64,000 nt of DNA from Excoecaria cochinchinensis (GCA_947683425.1 CANTUQ010000119.1:4675001-4739000), one strand, 5' to 3'; positions 22,734 to 34,193 are shown, counted from the stretch's first letter. Program-made: numbers and translations. Notes: generated from the sequence alone by a model not told the origin.

Positions 22734-25510
22734 TGTAGACATCGGGTCCTGAGACAGCCCAAATCGGAGTTAACCAATGATGATAAGATGCCTGCTCACA
22801 AGCAAAAAGGTTAAAAATGATGATTTCCTTATCAAATTTGTATTTTAGAATGAAAAATAAAAAATAATAAAAAAATATTTTGAAAATTAGATTTGAAAAA
22901 TAGGGTTTAGAAATTGTAGTATTTTTAGTTAAATTTAAAACAAAAAATTATTTTCGCGAGTGTCGGCGCGGTAGCGCGCGGCGCCCTGCGGGGAGTGCCA
23001 GCGCACCTCGCTCGCGTTGCGTCGCCCACGCGGGGTGACGAGCAGCGCGTATCCGTACGCTGCTCCGCGCCCAGCGCGCGCGACCGACACCCGTCGCACG
23101 CGCCGACGGGAATCGGTCGCCCCGGTTCCACCGAAAAATGCTAATTTCGCCAAAATATCAGTTTTTTCCGATTTTTTACCCAAAATTTGATTTTCTATCC
23201 CCTTTTTTAGGATTTTTAATGATTTTTTCCATTTTTAAAATTCAAAATAACTAATATCTGATTTAATTAATTTTTTTTTTCATTAATTATTTAGGTTTTG
23301 ACTTTTTCTTGATATAAATAGAAAATGATGGAAAGAGAAAAGGGGGGATTTTCATTTTAGGGTTTTTTTCTAATTTTCTCTTCTTCTTCTCAAAACTCTC
23401 TCTAGCTTTTACTGAATTTTTTCCCAACAAAATAAGAAAAATAGAAAAGTTCAATTCTTTTTCCAATAGAATTTCTTCTAAAATGTTTTAGATGGAATTT
23501 TGTTAATGGAAAATTGATTTTTGACACAAATAAAGTTTTTTTTTCACTTAAGTTTTTTCAATGATTTTTATTTGAATCCCTTTTTGATGAAATATAGATT
23601 TTGAGACAAACAAAATAATTGTTTGTTCTTAAAACCTAATTTTTCATTTGGTATTTTAAAAAACAAGTTTTTTTCATGAATAATTTTTTTCTTGAGACAA
23701 ACAAAATAATTATTTGTTTTTGAGAAAACTTTTGTCAATAAAAATCATTTTTTAGGCAAAGAAATTAATTTTTTGTTCTTTAAGAATTTTTGATTTTCTT
23801 TCATTATATTTTTCAAGCATATTAATTTTTTGGAATAAAATTTCAATTTATATCATATTCAATTCTAATCTTGCAAATCAAAAATAAGGAAATCAATCAA
23901 TTGTTTTCTCATCGAATCCGAATTCTGAGGGTAAACATTCTGAGCTTGATCTTTTATTTTTTTATTATTTTATTCATATTTAATTTATTAACATGTATAT
24001 TTTTATCGTTTTCATTTATTTATTTATTTTATTGTTTGTATATTTGTTTCATTTAATATTTTTATATATTATTATTATCATTATTAATATGATTATGGTT
24101 ATTATTATCATTTATTTATTATAATTATTATTATTATTATTATTATTATTTTCATCATTCTTTTATTCACCATTATTTTTTATCAGTGTTATTTATTTAT
24201 TGTTTATTCATTTATTTGTTTATTTTTTTATTATTATTATCATGTTCATACTTTTATGTATTAATTCATTAACATGTTTTATTTATTTTAATCACATCAT
24301 TGAATTATTTCGTCATTCATAATCCATTTTTCTCATTTATTTTGAATTGTTAACATTTTAATTCATTTGTCATCTTGATGTCATCTTATTTTTATTTTAT
24401 TTTATTCTATTATTCATTATCTGTTTAACTGGTTTAATTGATTTGATTACTAACATTATTTCATTTGTGTTTTATTTTTATTTTACAATTTATTTTCTTC
24501 GCTTCGGCATTTCTGCGAGCACACGAGGAGATCCAGAAGGCTCATTTAATTTGATCATTTATTTTTTATTACTCATATTATTTGCATTAGTTGCTTTATT
24601 TATTTTGTCAAATGTAATGTTGTAATAAAATTGTTCATTTTAGGCACACTAAAAAGAAAATCACAAAAATATTTTTATTATTTAACTTAGAACTTTTTTT
24701 CAAATAAAAATGGGACCAATGTCCTAGTTTTTCGTACCCAAATAAACCATCACCTTTAACACCCTTTTTTTAAAGCATGCATGCAAGGACCAATGTCCTC
24801 ATTTTTAAAAAATAGCCCATTTTATGTATGGTTTGTATTTTATTTACAATGGTGGTTGTATTCCGCCCCTAGTTTTGTTGTAATTTATTTTCATTTGCTT
24901 TATTTTAATTATGCTCCATTTATCGCTTTTCTTGGATGGACAACCTGTGCTTTAATTAAATTGCCTTGAATTGAATGAGAAATGGGAGGAAACGCTAAAT
25001 TCAAAACTCAATTATAAACTTAACTAAGGTATGATTAAATGGGAAGTCTCGACCCTTCTCTGGTCTTTGGGCTTAACGAGGTGAGAGGGCTATCTCAATG
25101 TTCTATTGGGGTGGGGCCTCCAAGATACGCCTTGTGTACCATAAAAAAGGCTCAACTTGCATAGTCCTAGGCTCCAAGAGGCAAGAGTGACATCCTAATA
25201 TTCTATTAGGGTGGGGCCTCCAAGACACCTCTGGCCTACCCAAGTGCAAGTCGAGAGGGCCATCCTAATGTTCTATTAGGGTGGGGCCTCCAAGAGACCT
25301 CTGGCTTGCCCAAAATGGACATAGCTGCGCTATCTTAGGCTCACTGAGGCTGGACGACCTTTACCAATGTTCTATTAGGTGGCGACTCCAAGAAACTTTC
25401 TTGTTGCCCAAAATGGATGCACTTGTAATTTCTTGCAAGTTTTCATGAACCTCTCTCGAATGCCCTAAAAGCGGGCGGTTCGGAGCGACCCGGGTTTTGC
25501 GCGCGTTATA
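22734..25510 (+). repeat. E1 3' LTR
   Basis: 2777-bp partner of 1992-4746. Its GC-rich block (about 22955-23130) is roughly 110 bp longer than that of the 5' LTR. The triplet microsatellite is shorter. It is followed by the TSD gatat (25511-25515). Confidence 0.88.
22955..23130. repeat. GC-rich palindromic block of the E1 3' LTR
   Basis: CpG-rich island in an AT-rich LTR, with inverted motifs such as GCGCGGCGCC and GCGACCGAC. The 5' LTR has a shorter and different version at about 2212-2280. Confidence 0.7.
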
Positions 25511-25609
25511 GATATATTACATGAGAAAGAATGTTGTGACTGTAAGAGTTATGATATTAAAGAGAGATTTATAAAAAATATTATAGAATTCTTAGAAATA
25601 AATACATGA
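25511..25609 (+). pseudogene. Small viral ORF b, copy 1, 3' part
   Basis: Encodes the CCDCKSYDIK motif and the end FLEINT, then TGA at 25607-25609. The stop overlaps the ATG of ORF c (ATGA), a common arrangement of caulimovirid ORFs. Confidence 0.6.
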
Positions 25610-25839
25610 ATAATAATAGTAATATAATTGATAGTTTTATTTCTAATAAAATTCAAATAGATATTTTTATAGCAGAATAGAGATTTTATTTAAAATTAGA
25701 ATTAAGAAACTTATTAGGTTGGATTGAAGAAGATTCAGTTAATATTCATTGCCATGGATTTTATGATTGCAAATATTATAACATTAAGAAAATAATTATT
25801 TTAAATTTGTTATATTTTCTTGAAATAAACTTTATATAA
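25606..25839 (+). pseudogene. Small viral ORF c, copy 1
   Basis: 78-codon frame (77 residues plus the stop). The middle has FYLK...EL and LLGWIEED, then a CDC-like site changed to YDC, then KYYNIKK and a FLEINFI end. One TAG interrupts it at 25678-25680. It is clearly related to ORF b and more distantly to ORF a. Copy 2 (60108-60342) lacks this stop but has one extra T. The function is unknown. Confidence 0.6.
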
Positions 25840-25846
25840 TAGAATC

Positions 25847-25924
25847 ATGAAGGTATATCGGCTGAACCAGTTTGATCTGCGGACTACTGGTCCAAAGGGC
25901 AACTCGATTACCATTATTGATTAA
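25847..25924 (+). pseudogene. Small viral ORF d, copy 1
   Basis: Starts 7 bases after ORF c with MKVYRLNQFDLRTTGPKGNS and stops at 25922-25924. The copy at 60350 stays open longer but runs into repeat sequence. I do not recognise the product; it may be the start of a longer ORF now lost. Confidence 0.4.
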
Positions 25925-26231
25925 TAGTATCTCTGGGTTTTCAAAAAAAAAAAATAATTAATCAAATTAATGTCCCCTAGGGGGGAGAGGAGATAGTTTT
26001 ATTTAAGCTACTCAGATCGGTTATTTTGATTAAGTTTGTTTTAGAAATAGTTGCAGAAAAGTTAGAACAAGTGAGTAGGAAACGTTGGTCAGCCCTGAAG
26101 GCGAGCGTTGGTCAACCGGTAGCCCAAGAAAGGCATAAGGTGGTCCCGCAGCTGGGTGGTCCCGTGAATACTCTCAAGTTCAATCTTTACTGCAAATTAT
26201 TTTAAAGCAAATTTAGTTAAGAAAAGGCATT
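25925..26231 (+). promoter_or_regulatory. Viral spacer before the movement protein
   Basis: No ORF. CCCCTAGGGG with the purine run AGGGGGGAGAGGAGATAG (about 25979-25996) could be a plus-strand priming tract. Two short direct repeats (CGTTGGTCA and GGTGGTCCCG) occur at 26080-26165. The region is absent from copy 2 because the virus breaks off there. Confidence 0.35.
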
Positions 26232-27293
26232 ATGAATAGGTTATCTCGATTTCTCTCTGATAAAGAACAAAGATCTAGTTCTAATATGAACTAGAATGTT
26301 AATAATTCCTATCCCTTAGATATGAATTCTTTATTAGTATAGACAAAGTTGAATAAGATTTACATGACTGGACCACCCCTAAACAGAATATTAAAACAAT
26401 ATATTCAATAGGAACCTTTGATTTTATGTCTAATTATTCTATTAAAACTATGAAATAAACTTTGCCCATTAATCAGGAACACTCTAGCATTTAATTATTT
26501 TCAGAAGAAGCGATTAATGGCCATAGAAGAAATAAATATAGGTTTTTACATATCGGTGCAGTTCAGATAGCAATAAAACCTTTATTCATATTAGGATTAG
26601 ATGTCCCTATTTTAATGTGCCTAAGAGATGCTAGACATTTAGACTTTTCAAATTCTTTACTTGCAATGGCAGAGACTAATTTAGCTAATGGACCAGTATA
26701 TTTCAATTATTACCCAGGTTTCACACTCAACCTATATGACAAGCATTTGATAGACACCTTAACTTTAACTGTTAAAACAAAAAACTTAAATGTTAAAGAA
26801 GATGTAAAAGCCATAGCTATAATTTATAGGGTATATTATAAAGTAATGACCACTTCAATAGATCCTAAGTTAGTAAATACTTTGACCAGAAATGAAACGA
26901 TAATCTTTGAAGGGAATAGAGCACACTCTAATATTCAGGTACCCAAAAGATTAAAATGGGATGAAATAACTAGGTCAGCTAAATGGAATCTATAGGAAGT
27001 ACAGATTAATAGACTTAGGCAATCAAACCTCTAGAATAACTGAACACACAGATGGATCTGTAGATATAGACTTCACTAATATCCCTCAATCAAGAAAACT
27101 GATGGTATATTCTAAGAATAGACCTTCTACTTCCGCCAATACTATACCCAAGACTATTTCAGCCAGAAACCTAGATATAAGAGGAATAGATTTTAGAGGA
27201 AGTATTCCTAGGTCAATTTACACAGAAGAAAATGAATGCTTAGTAAGCCCAACTAGGTCCCAAATGGAAACCTTTTCTCAGTTAAATTTGTAA
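26232..27293 (+). pseudogene. Viral movement protein (30K family)
   Basis: Homologue of caulimovirid cell-to-cell movement proteins, which act at plasmodesmata. The best part is the open frame 26615-26995, with the family hallmarks LRDARH, a GPVYFNYYP core and the LTLTVKTKNLN segment. Upstream, the same frame can be followed to about 26540 (GAVQIAIKPLF), and then it shifts. The region back to ATG 26232 has several stops. A further open piece (27102-27293) is the likely carboxy end, Ser/Thr/Arg-rich. It is decayed and not translatable as one protein. Confidence 0.75.
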
Positions 27294-27300
27294 TAAGAAA

Positions 27301-28316
27301 ATGGCATTTAAAATAAATAAAGAATTTCTTAGGGCAGAACTAAAGACAAAATATAATAAAGAAAAAAGAGACCGGTCATTTAATAAATTTTCACAAAAGG
27401 AATTAAAAAAATTTAGAGAATTATGGTATAGAGACATAAAAGAACAAAAGTTTAATATTCCTTTATTTTTATGCTTTGAAAATTACTATTATAATAAGAA
27501 TATCAATTATCCTTTTGAGAAAGAATTAAAAATGCTTCATAAGGTAGGAAAAGGGTTGATTTCACCCATGGTCACTCAACTTATCACTTATCGCGCAAAA
27601 GTAACCGACTTTTTTTTTCTTACTTAAATGTCACTGAACTTTTAACATTATTGCACAAAAGTCATGTTGACCGGAATCCGGCGACGACTCTTGCCGGATT
27701 GATAAGTTCAACAAATATTACATTTAAATTAATTTCACTCACGGTCACTAGACTTATAATTTATCTCGAAAAAGTAATTAACTTGTTTTTTTTCAACTTA
27801 AATGTTACTGAACTTTTAATATTTTTGCAAAAAAGTCATCAATCCGGTAAGGGTCGTCACCGGATTCCGGTCAACATGACTTTTGTGCAATAATGTTAAA
27901 AGTTCAGTGACATTTAAGTAAGAAAAAAAAAGTCAGTTACTTTTGCGCGATAAGTGATAAGTTGAGTGACCATGAGTGAAATTGACCCGGTAGGAAAACT
28001 TTGGAATTTAGATGATGATGAAAGAATAATATCTATACATCCACCGCTAGAAAATATAGTATTCAATAAAAATAATCAAGAATATGTAGGTATGCCCTTT
28101 ATAGATCTTAAGAAAGAAGATTCAACAGTTAAAAGAGTACGACAGATAATACTTCAAAATAATTTTACTAATTAAACTTTAGAAACAATAGGAAATCATC
28201 TAAATAGAATAGAGACTGTAGTACAAAGACCCCATCAAGTTGAACCCGTAACCTTAAAACCATTTGCCTTAGAAGAAAAACCCTTATTTAAGCCTTTTGA
28301 ATTTATAGGACCTACC
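27301..28316 (+). pseudogene. Viral ORF after the movement protein, polyprotein N-terminal part
   Basis: Starts at ATG 27301, right after the movement protein stop. It is Lys-rich (KFRELWYRDIKEQKFNIPLF), cut by the MITE at 27553, and resumes after 27989 with SIHPPLENIVF and the end ILQNNFTN at 28175. The SIHPPLE...NNFTN pattern is one I associate with the N-terminal part of polyproteins in plant endogenous pararetroviruses. Reading is broken after 28175, and E2 cuts the sequence at 28316. The rest follows at 48412. Confidence 0.6.
27553..27988. mobile_element. Mutator-like MITE with long terminal inverted repeats
   Basis: 436 bp. Terminal inverted repeats of about 129 bp differ at only a few bases (GGGTTGATTTCACCC... 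and its partner ...GAAATTGACCC). The flanks are ggtaggaaaa on both sides (27543-27552 and 27989-27998), a 9-10 bp duplication as expected for Mutator-like elements. The middle has a third, degenerate copy of the repeat in direct orientation (about 27722-27835). There is no transposase; it is non-autonomous. Confidence 0.9.
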
Positions 28317-30598
28317 TGTAGACACCGGGTCCCGAGTAGCCTTGATCAGGATTACCCGATGATGAAATTTAGCTATGCCGGCTTATAGGCAGAAAGATTG
28401 GAGCTCAGAAGTGATTTTCCTTGTCTTTTCGGTGAGTAAAAAGTGTATTTTAAAAATATTTTAAAAATATTTTTTAAAATTATTTTGGAGAACAAAAAGT
28501 GTGTTTTAGGTTGAGGGTATTTTATATAAAATTTAAAAAAAAAAAAAAAATAACGACGGAAGGGCGACGGCCAAGGTCGTCGCCAATGTACGTGCGCGGA
28601 GCGCGCGCGCTCCGCGCACGGAACGTGCGCGGAACGCACGCACTCCGCGCGGAAATGCGCGGAGTGGCGCCGTTTCTCGACGTGGGGCGCCGATTTTGCC
28701 CCCATTTCACCCATTTTCAGCTCCCACTCATTTTTTAACGGTTTTTGGACGGTTTTGGGTGGTTTTTGGGTAGTTTTTGAGGGTTAAAACACTAGAAAAA
28801 ATGGAGAAACAAGGGGGGATGAATGTAGAACATTTGGAGAGCAAAAAACTGATTTTTTGGGTTTTTACTTAGAGAGAAAAAAATCAATCTTTACATACTG
28901 GTTTTTAGAGTTTTTCTTCAAGTTTCCAAGCTATTTTCCAAGCATTTTCACAAGGAAGAGACAAGGAATTCAAGACTTCTACCTTCAATTCTTCAAAACT
29001 GAATTTGAGGGTAATTATTCTTGGTTTTACTCATTAATTCTCTTGTTAATTTCATTTATTTTTGCTTCCAATTAACACATTAAACATGTAAATTCTCTTA
29101 GTCTCCATATTCTTCTTCTTATTTTTATCTTTAACAAGTAAATTCTTTTAAATTTTATTATATTATTTTCATGTCAAATTATTTTTTGTCCATGTTATTA
29201 TGCATTTTAATCTAGTGTGTCAATATCTTTGATTTCTTTATGTTATATCATGATTATTATTATGTTTGCATGTGTTAAATATCATTAAAGTTTTTATTAG
29301 ACTGGTTTATTGTTATCATTAGGTGCTAGTATCATTATTATCATTAATGTTATTGTTCATATTTTGCATGTATGTTAAATTTCAAATTTATTTTCTTATG
29401 CCTTTATAATAGATATTACTTTAAACTTTATTATGCATGTTAAGTTTTATTGTTCTTATGTTACACATTCATGCACATTTTATGAGTAATAAAATTGATT
29501 GTCATTAATTTTTCATGCATGTTAACCTTTATTATTAATAAATTGCATTTGCCATGATGTTATCTCATTTTATGCATGTTAAATTGCATCATAATTATTT
29601 TTATGCATGTTATAGTATCTTATGCATGTTATATGGTCATTGTACATATTATCTTTTATGTCATATTATTTCGTTGGCTTAATCACTAACATTAATTTCT
29701 TTTATTTTTATTTTTGGTTGCAAATCATTGTTTTATTCTCATTTGAGCACCCATGCACGTGAAGGAGGAGTTGCAGGGTTTGGTATTTTCTTTATACATT
29801 TTTAATTTTCATTTTATTTTAATTTCCTTGTATATATTCATTGAATAAAATGTTTTCTTATGCGCACCTAAATAAAAATCACAAAAATAGTTTTACTAAA
29901 TTAATTTAGATTTTTCATAATAAAATGGGACCAATGTCCTAGTTTTCATCCCAAATAAAATTATCACATCCAAAATATTTTCTTTAATTGTGCATGCGGG
30001 GACCAAAGTCCTCATAATTAATAAATTCCCCGGTTTTATGTATGTTTGCACTTTTAAATGGGAGTTGTATTCCGCTCCTGGTATTATTGTAATTTACCTT
30101 TGATGTTATTTTTGATATGTTTATCCTATCGCGTTCAATGTGAATATTTGCGCTTTTAAATTAAAATTGCATCGTGTGGAGAGAGAGCGAATTAATGATA
30201 ATTAAAATTTGATCATAAATTAATCGAGGTAGAAATAGATGAGAAATCCCGGACCCAGCTCTGGTCTTTGGGCTCAAAGAGGCTAGAGGTCTACCCTCCA
30301 AGACACCTTTTTGTGCCACGAGACTTTAGCGCTAATCCTAGGCTCCTTAGGGCGAGAGGTTTACCTTCCAAGACCCCTCTGGTTGGCCCAAAATGGATAC
30401 AACGCGCAGTCTTAGGCTCTCCGAGGCGAGAGTAACTTTCCCAATGTTCTTTTGGGTGGCGACTCCATGAAACCTCCCTGTTGCCCAACATAGACGCACT
30501 TGCGATTTATTGCAAGCTATCAACGGACCCACAAATGCCCCGATCGCCCTCAAGCGGGCGGTCCCATGGGCGGCTGCGGGGATCCGGCGCGCGTCACA
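28317..30598 (+). repeat. E2 5' LTR
   Basis: 2282-bp LTR, TGTAGACACC to GCGTCACA. It contains a GC-rich hairpin block (28549-28672), GGGACCAATGTCC at 29927-29939, the related GGGGACCAAAGTCC at 29998-30011, and a short LTR-end repeat (30270-30480). Confidence 0.92.
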
Positions 30599-30599
30599 G

Positions 30600-30617
30600 T
30601 GGCGACTCCACTGGGGA
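30600..30617 (+). promoter_or_regulatory. E2 primer binding site (tRNA-Arg type)
   Basis: TGGCGACTCCACTGGGGA, one base after the LTR and identical to the E1 site. It is complementary to the 3' end of tRNA-Arg with one mismatch. Confidence 0.85.
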
Positions 30618-31538
30618 CAATATGGTTCGAGATTTCAATTTGAAAATACCTCATTTAATATTTATGGTTAAAATTTAATTCATAAATTCGCTTTATCTCA
30701 AAATTGCATATCATCTCATTAGAGCTTTAGATTAAGTTAGTTTGGTCCCTTTTCAAACCCCGGTGCGTTCCCGAAGCACGACCTCATTTTCACTCAATTT
30801 GGGGAAGTGTTAAGGATAATCACCAGCCCAAGCCACGTACCTCAATGGTATATCAAAATGATGACCCGATCGATCGCTATGCTTGTGATGAGCTAGACCC
30901 GTCGGCAGGGATCATGCTTGGGTAGCCTTAAAGTAACATCTCTCTTGTCCAAAGCTCATGTAATGGCAATAGATACTTCCACTAGGTGAAATGTACCGTA
31001 ATACTATGCTTGCTATATGGGCCATCATATATTAAACGAAATCAATTTAATTAAATGGTCTTCATCAAAGGCTTTCATGCCCCGGTGGGCCCATCTTAGT
31101 TAAGTTGAATTGTTTAAATACATAATTGCCAAACACCCATACGTATGTACATTAGATAGGAGCTGTTATGCTGCCGATTTTTCACCGCGCACCATACGTG
31201 TCCATTGGGTTCCACGTTAATCCATGGATCAAGCCCACCTAGTAAAGAGACCGCACTACCACGTGTATGGGAGATATAAGGTTGGAAGGATCTATCTGCT
31301 TGCATGTGTTTGTCTATATTGCATCAGCACGAGCATGCATTGCATTTTAATCATACATCATCTTAACAATTTTTGCACTTCAGCCATCATAGATTCTCCT
31401 GGGTGGTCTAGAGGTCCCGACGGACGGTTAAGAAGGACACCGCTTTTGGGGTTAACAGAGTTAGTGTCGGATCAGAGTTCAGAGTCAGTCTTAGAAGGAA
31501 GTGTGGGGTTTTCTTCCGAATCATCAACAGAAGTAAGC
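30618..31538 (+). promoter_or_regulatory. E2 leader
   Basis: Similar to the E1 leader (4766-5811), including the GTGTTAAGGATAATCACC block at 30808-30825. The gag frame is open from 31224, but the part before 31539 resembles no protein domain, so I treat it as leader. Confidence 0.6.
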
Positions 31539-32540
31539 ATGGCTAATCCATCAAATGAGTCTGATGCAACCCGGGCAATAATCACCGAGGAGGTAGGAAA
31601 GAGAATGGAGGAATTTGAAGCCCGAATGATTGCAATGATGGGCAATCTTGCCACCACCATAGCTGGGCAACAAGCTGCTGCTGCCCCTATCCGAGTACCA
31701 GCTGAACAAGAGGTTGTAAGAGAAGAGCGTCCTGTTGCAATTAACCAACCAGTGGTTGACCCACCTGTTGTTGAGCAAAGAGTGCCTGCACCTATTGAGC
31801 GCAGAGAGGGCCCCAGGTCTGAAGCTGAATTTGGGGAAGATGAGCTAGAGGAGCATAAAGTAGTTAAAGAGAAGTCGCCAAAACTGGATGAGGCAATGTG
31901 GAGGAAAATGGAAGAAAGATTTGAGGCCATGGCAAGGATGATGACCGTGGGAAAAGGAATGAACCCGGAAGACCGAGAGCTGGATGGGGATGACCTGATT
32001 CCCCAGAATTTTAAGATGCCGGACATTCCCAAATTTGATGGCACCTCTGACCCTGCCGCACACATTAAGCAATACTCGCTGGTCATGAAGGGAACGACCT
32101 TAACAAGAAAGCAAAAGATAGAGTATTTCTGCTTGAGTCTCACAGGAGCTGCTATTGATTGGTACCATGGGCTTGAAAGGAGGTCCAAGGAGGATTGGGA
32201 CTTGCTAACTGAAGAGTTCCTTAAGCAGTACGATTGCAGTACTCGGATGGAGGTCACTTTGAAAGATCTCGAGTTGCTACAACAGAAGGCTGGGGAGTCC
32301 TTCCACGAGTACCTTACTTGGTGGAGAAACCGGGTTATGGAGATGAAACGCAAACCGGATACTTCTGATCAGATCAGGCTATTCATTCGAAATGCCAGCC
32401 CTTACTTGAGAGATGGACTGAAAATGAAGGGACTCAAGGATTGGGAGTCCTTGAAGGACATTGCCATAGAAGCAGAAGGAGAATATCTAGCCAAGAGGGC
32501 AAATAGTGAGTCCTATGCCAGGAGGGGATACAGCAATTAG
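31539..32540 (+). CDS. E2 Gag, capsid part
   Basis: Structural protein forming the virus-like particle. The start ATG 31539 (MANPSNES) is chosen because E1 has the same start context; the frame is open back to 31224. 333 residues from this start. The first half is acidic with Pro/Val/Glu-rich linkers. The retrotransposon gag domain spans roughly residues 160-320, with IPKFDGTSDPAAHIKQY, IDWYHGL and EDWDLLTEEFLKQY. It ends at TAG 32538-32540. The same frame goes on downstream, so this stop may be a mutation in one long gag-pol frame. Confidence 0.85.
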   Translation: MANPSNESDATRAIITEEVGKRMEEFEARMIAMMGNLATTIAGQQAAAAPIRVPAEQEVVREERPVAINQPVVDPPVVEQRVPAPIERREGPRSEAEFGEDELEEHKVVKEKSPKLDEAMWRKMEERFEAMARMMTVGKGMNPEDRELDGDDLIPQNFKMPDIPKFDGTSDPAAHIKQYSLVMKGTTLTRKQKIEYFCLSLTGAAIDWYHGLERRSKEDWDLLTEEFLKQYDCSTRMEVTLKDLELLQQKAGESFHEYLTWWRNRVMEMKRKPDTSDQIRLFIRNASPYLRDGLKMKGLKDWESLKDIAIEAEGEYLAKRANSESYARRGYSN

Positions 32541-33167
32541 GGGACAGCCAAACCAGCAAGTTCAAGCACTGGTAACAGAGTTGGGAAGACTGCCGAGGTG
32601 TCTGTAACCGGCGTAAGTCAGAGGTATTTCTCCAACTTGGGTAAGCCTTTATCATGGGTGCTGAAGAGGCTAATAAAAGAAGGAAAACTGCGGCCCCTAT
32701 CACCTAGGCCGGCCAAGACCCAAGGACAGCCAGGGCACAAAGAGAATGAATACTGCGCATTCCACCAACATAACGGCCATTTGACGAATGATTGTATAAC
32801 GCTAAGGCATCGGGTCCAAGATCTAATTGACAACAAGCAGATCACCGATCCTGAGAAGAGAGAAAGCAAGAAGAAGTCCGATTATAATACGGTGCCACCT
32901 CCAGTCTTTATGATTGGATCGAGCCTATCAGAGTGGTACGTGATGCAAGATCTATATGGAAATGAGTATGTCGCTATTACTCGCCCTACAGTGAATGAAG
33001 AAGGGATTTTCGTGGCAGCGATAGACTGTTGGTCCACTAGTGAGAGTGGAGATGATGAAGATGAGAAAAATGGAGAGTTTACGGATCCGTGGGATTCAGA
33101 GGAAGAAGAAAGAGTAGAAGCAGTAACAAGAAGTGGGAGGGTCATTCCAGAAGTTGAGAAGCAGTAA
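32541..33167 (+). CDS. E2 Gag C-terminal Cys/His segment
   Basis: Continues the gag frame after TAG 32540; the first ATG is 32598. It contains CAFHQHNGHLTNDC (about 32754-32795), a Cys/His pattern typical of Tat-type Gag in place of the classic CCHC knuckle. An acidic tail follows (SGDDEDEKNGEF). It ends with TAA 33165-33167, again with the same frame continuing. Confidence 0.75.
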   Translation, partial: GTAKPASSSTGNRVGKTAEVSVTGVSQRYFSNLGKPLSWVLKRLIKEGKLRPLSPRPAKTQGQPGHKENEYCAFHQHNGHLTNDCITLRHRVQDLIDNKQITDPEKRESKKKSDYNTVPPPVFMIGSSLSEWYVMQDLYGNEYVAITRPTVNEEGIFVAAIDCWSTSESGDDEDEKNGEFTDPWDSEEEERVEAVTRSGRVIPEVEKQ

Positions 33168-34193
33168 GACCCAGCACAAGCAATCGCAGAGAAAGAGCCG
33201 GAAGAAAATTCAATAGTGAAGCAACTGAAAAAGACCACGGCTCATATATCTATTTGGGATCTCTTGAGACAGTCTCCCTCTCACAGACAGAAGTTAGTTA
33301 AAGCATTGAGTGTATCAACTGTAGCAACTACAATCTCCCCATCTGAGCTGTTAGACCTTGTAAAGGGGGGATCTAGGGAGAAGTTGGTTTTTTCTGATGC
33401 AGATTTACCAGTTGAGGGTCGCAGCCACAACCGACCTTTGTACATCAAGGCACAGATCAATGGTAAACACACTGCTTGCGTCATGGTTGATGATGGGTCG
33501 TCGATAAATGTCTGTCCTTTAGTGGCGCTCCAGGCCTTCGGGTTGAATGAGAGTATGTTAAGCAAGTCCGACCTGACTATCACAGCCTATGATAACTCCA
33601 GGAGGCAAGCATTGGGAACTTTCAAAGCTTTGGTAAAGACGGGGCCTATTGAGACAGAAACAGATTTTGTGGTTCTGCCGATCCTAGCAAACTTTTTTGC
33701 TCTACTTGGTAGACCGTGGTTTCACAAGTTAGGGGGAGTGCCATCCACATTACACCAGATAATTAAGATACCCCATGAAGGAGAGGTAGTGACCATTAAA
33801 GCGGCAAGAGAGAACCAAGTGTCTGCCTTGGAGATCTCTAATCAGCCATTCAGTGGCTTTCATGTATCGGTGATCGGAGAAGAGCAAAGCTTAGAAGGTA
33901 GCCCTCAAGTGGTGAATATGCTGAAAAAGATGCACTTCCTCCCAGGGGCTGGTTTGGGAAAAGAGTCACAGGGACTGCAGAATGCTATCACTACACGTGG
34001 TCAGAAGGATCGAAAAGGGTTGGGCTACAAAGGAGAGTATGGTAAGGAGAAAGTATCAGAGAAGATCCCCCATATCTCGGAGAGCTTTATGCCAACATCC
34101 TCGGTATGTGCTTACACCGGAGAAGAAGAGCCGCAGTGGGTAGATGGGAAGATTACCCCGGGATTTGAAATTTTTAACGATGTCTTTGATTAG
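33168..34193 (+). CDS. E2 aspartic protease with G-patch-like segment
   Basis: Polyprotein-processing protease. The open frame has its first ATG at 33216. The active-site-like VMVDDGSSINVCP is at 33483-33521; Tat-type proteases have this DDGSS form. A later hydrophobic loop is VLPILANFFALLGRPW. Then comes a G-patch-like segment, about 33905-34045, with MHFLPGAGLGKESQGLQ and KGLGYKGEYG. It stops at TAG 34191-34193 with no shift of frame. Confidence 0.8.
   Translation, partial: DPAQAIAEKEPEENSIVKQLKKTTAHISIWDLLRQSPSHRQKLVKALSVSTVATTISPSELLDLVKGGSREKLVFSDADLPVEGRSHNRPLYIKAQINGKHTACVMVDDGSSINVCPLVALQAFGLNESMLSKSDLTITAYDNSRRQALGTFKALVKTGPIETETDFVVLPILANFFALLGRPWFHKLGGVPSTLHQIIKIPHEGEVVTIKAARENQVSALEISNQPFSGFHVSVIGEEQSLEGSPQVVNMLKKMHFLPGAGLGKESQGLQNAITTRGQKDRKGLGYKGEYGKEKVSEKIPHISESFMPTSSVCAYTGEEEPQWVDGKITPGFEIFNDVFD

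Larger units (their letters stand above)
1992..25510 (+). mobile_element. E1: degenerate Tat/Ogre-type Ty3/gypsy LTR retrotransposon
   Basis: Complete nested element bounded by LTRs 1992-4746 and 22734-25510 and by the target duplication gatat at 1987-1991 and 25511-25515. LTRs start TGTAGACA; the 5' LTR ends CACA and the 3' LTR TATA, a decayed CA. The internal order is primer site, leader, gag remnant, a short RT remnant, an integrase remnant, a long 3' region with tandem arrays, then a polypurine tract. Most of protease, RT and both RNase H domains are missing compared with E2. Solo LTRs S1, S2 and S3 lie inside. It is non-functional. Confidence 0.88.
25511..28316 (+). other. Endogenous caulimovirid segment V2
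   Basis: Continuation of V1 after E1. It contains the end of small ORF b, small ORF c, small ORF d, a leader-like spacer, the movement protein and the start of the next ORF. It is interrupted by a MITE (27553-27988) and ended by E2 (TSD ctacc, 28312-28316). Confidence 0.8.

Noticed and set aside
28373..28738. Overlapping Arg/Ala-rich ORFs on both strands, also at 39446-39769
   Set aside because: They come from the GC-rich palindromic block of the E2 LTRs.
31472..32353. 293-codon minus-strand ORF
   Set aside because: Antisense of E2 gag; no domain and no conservation in E1.
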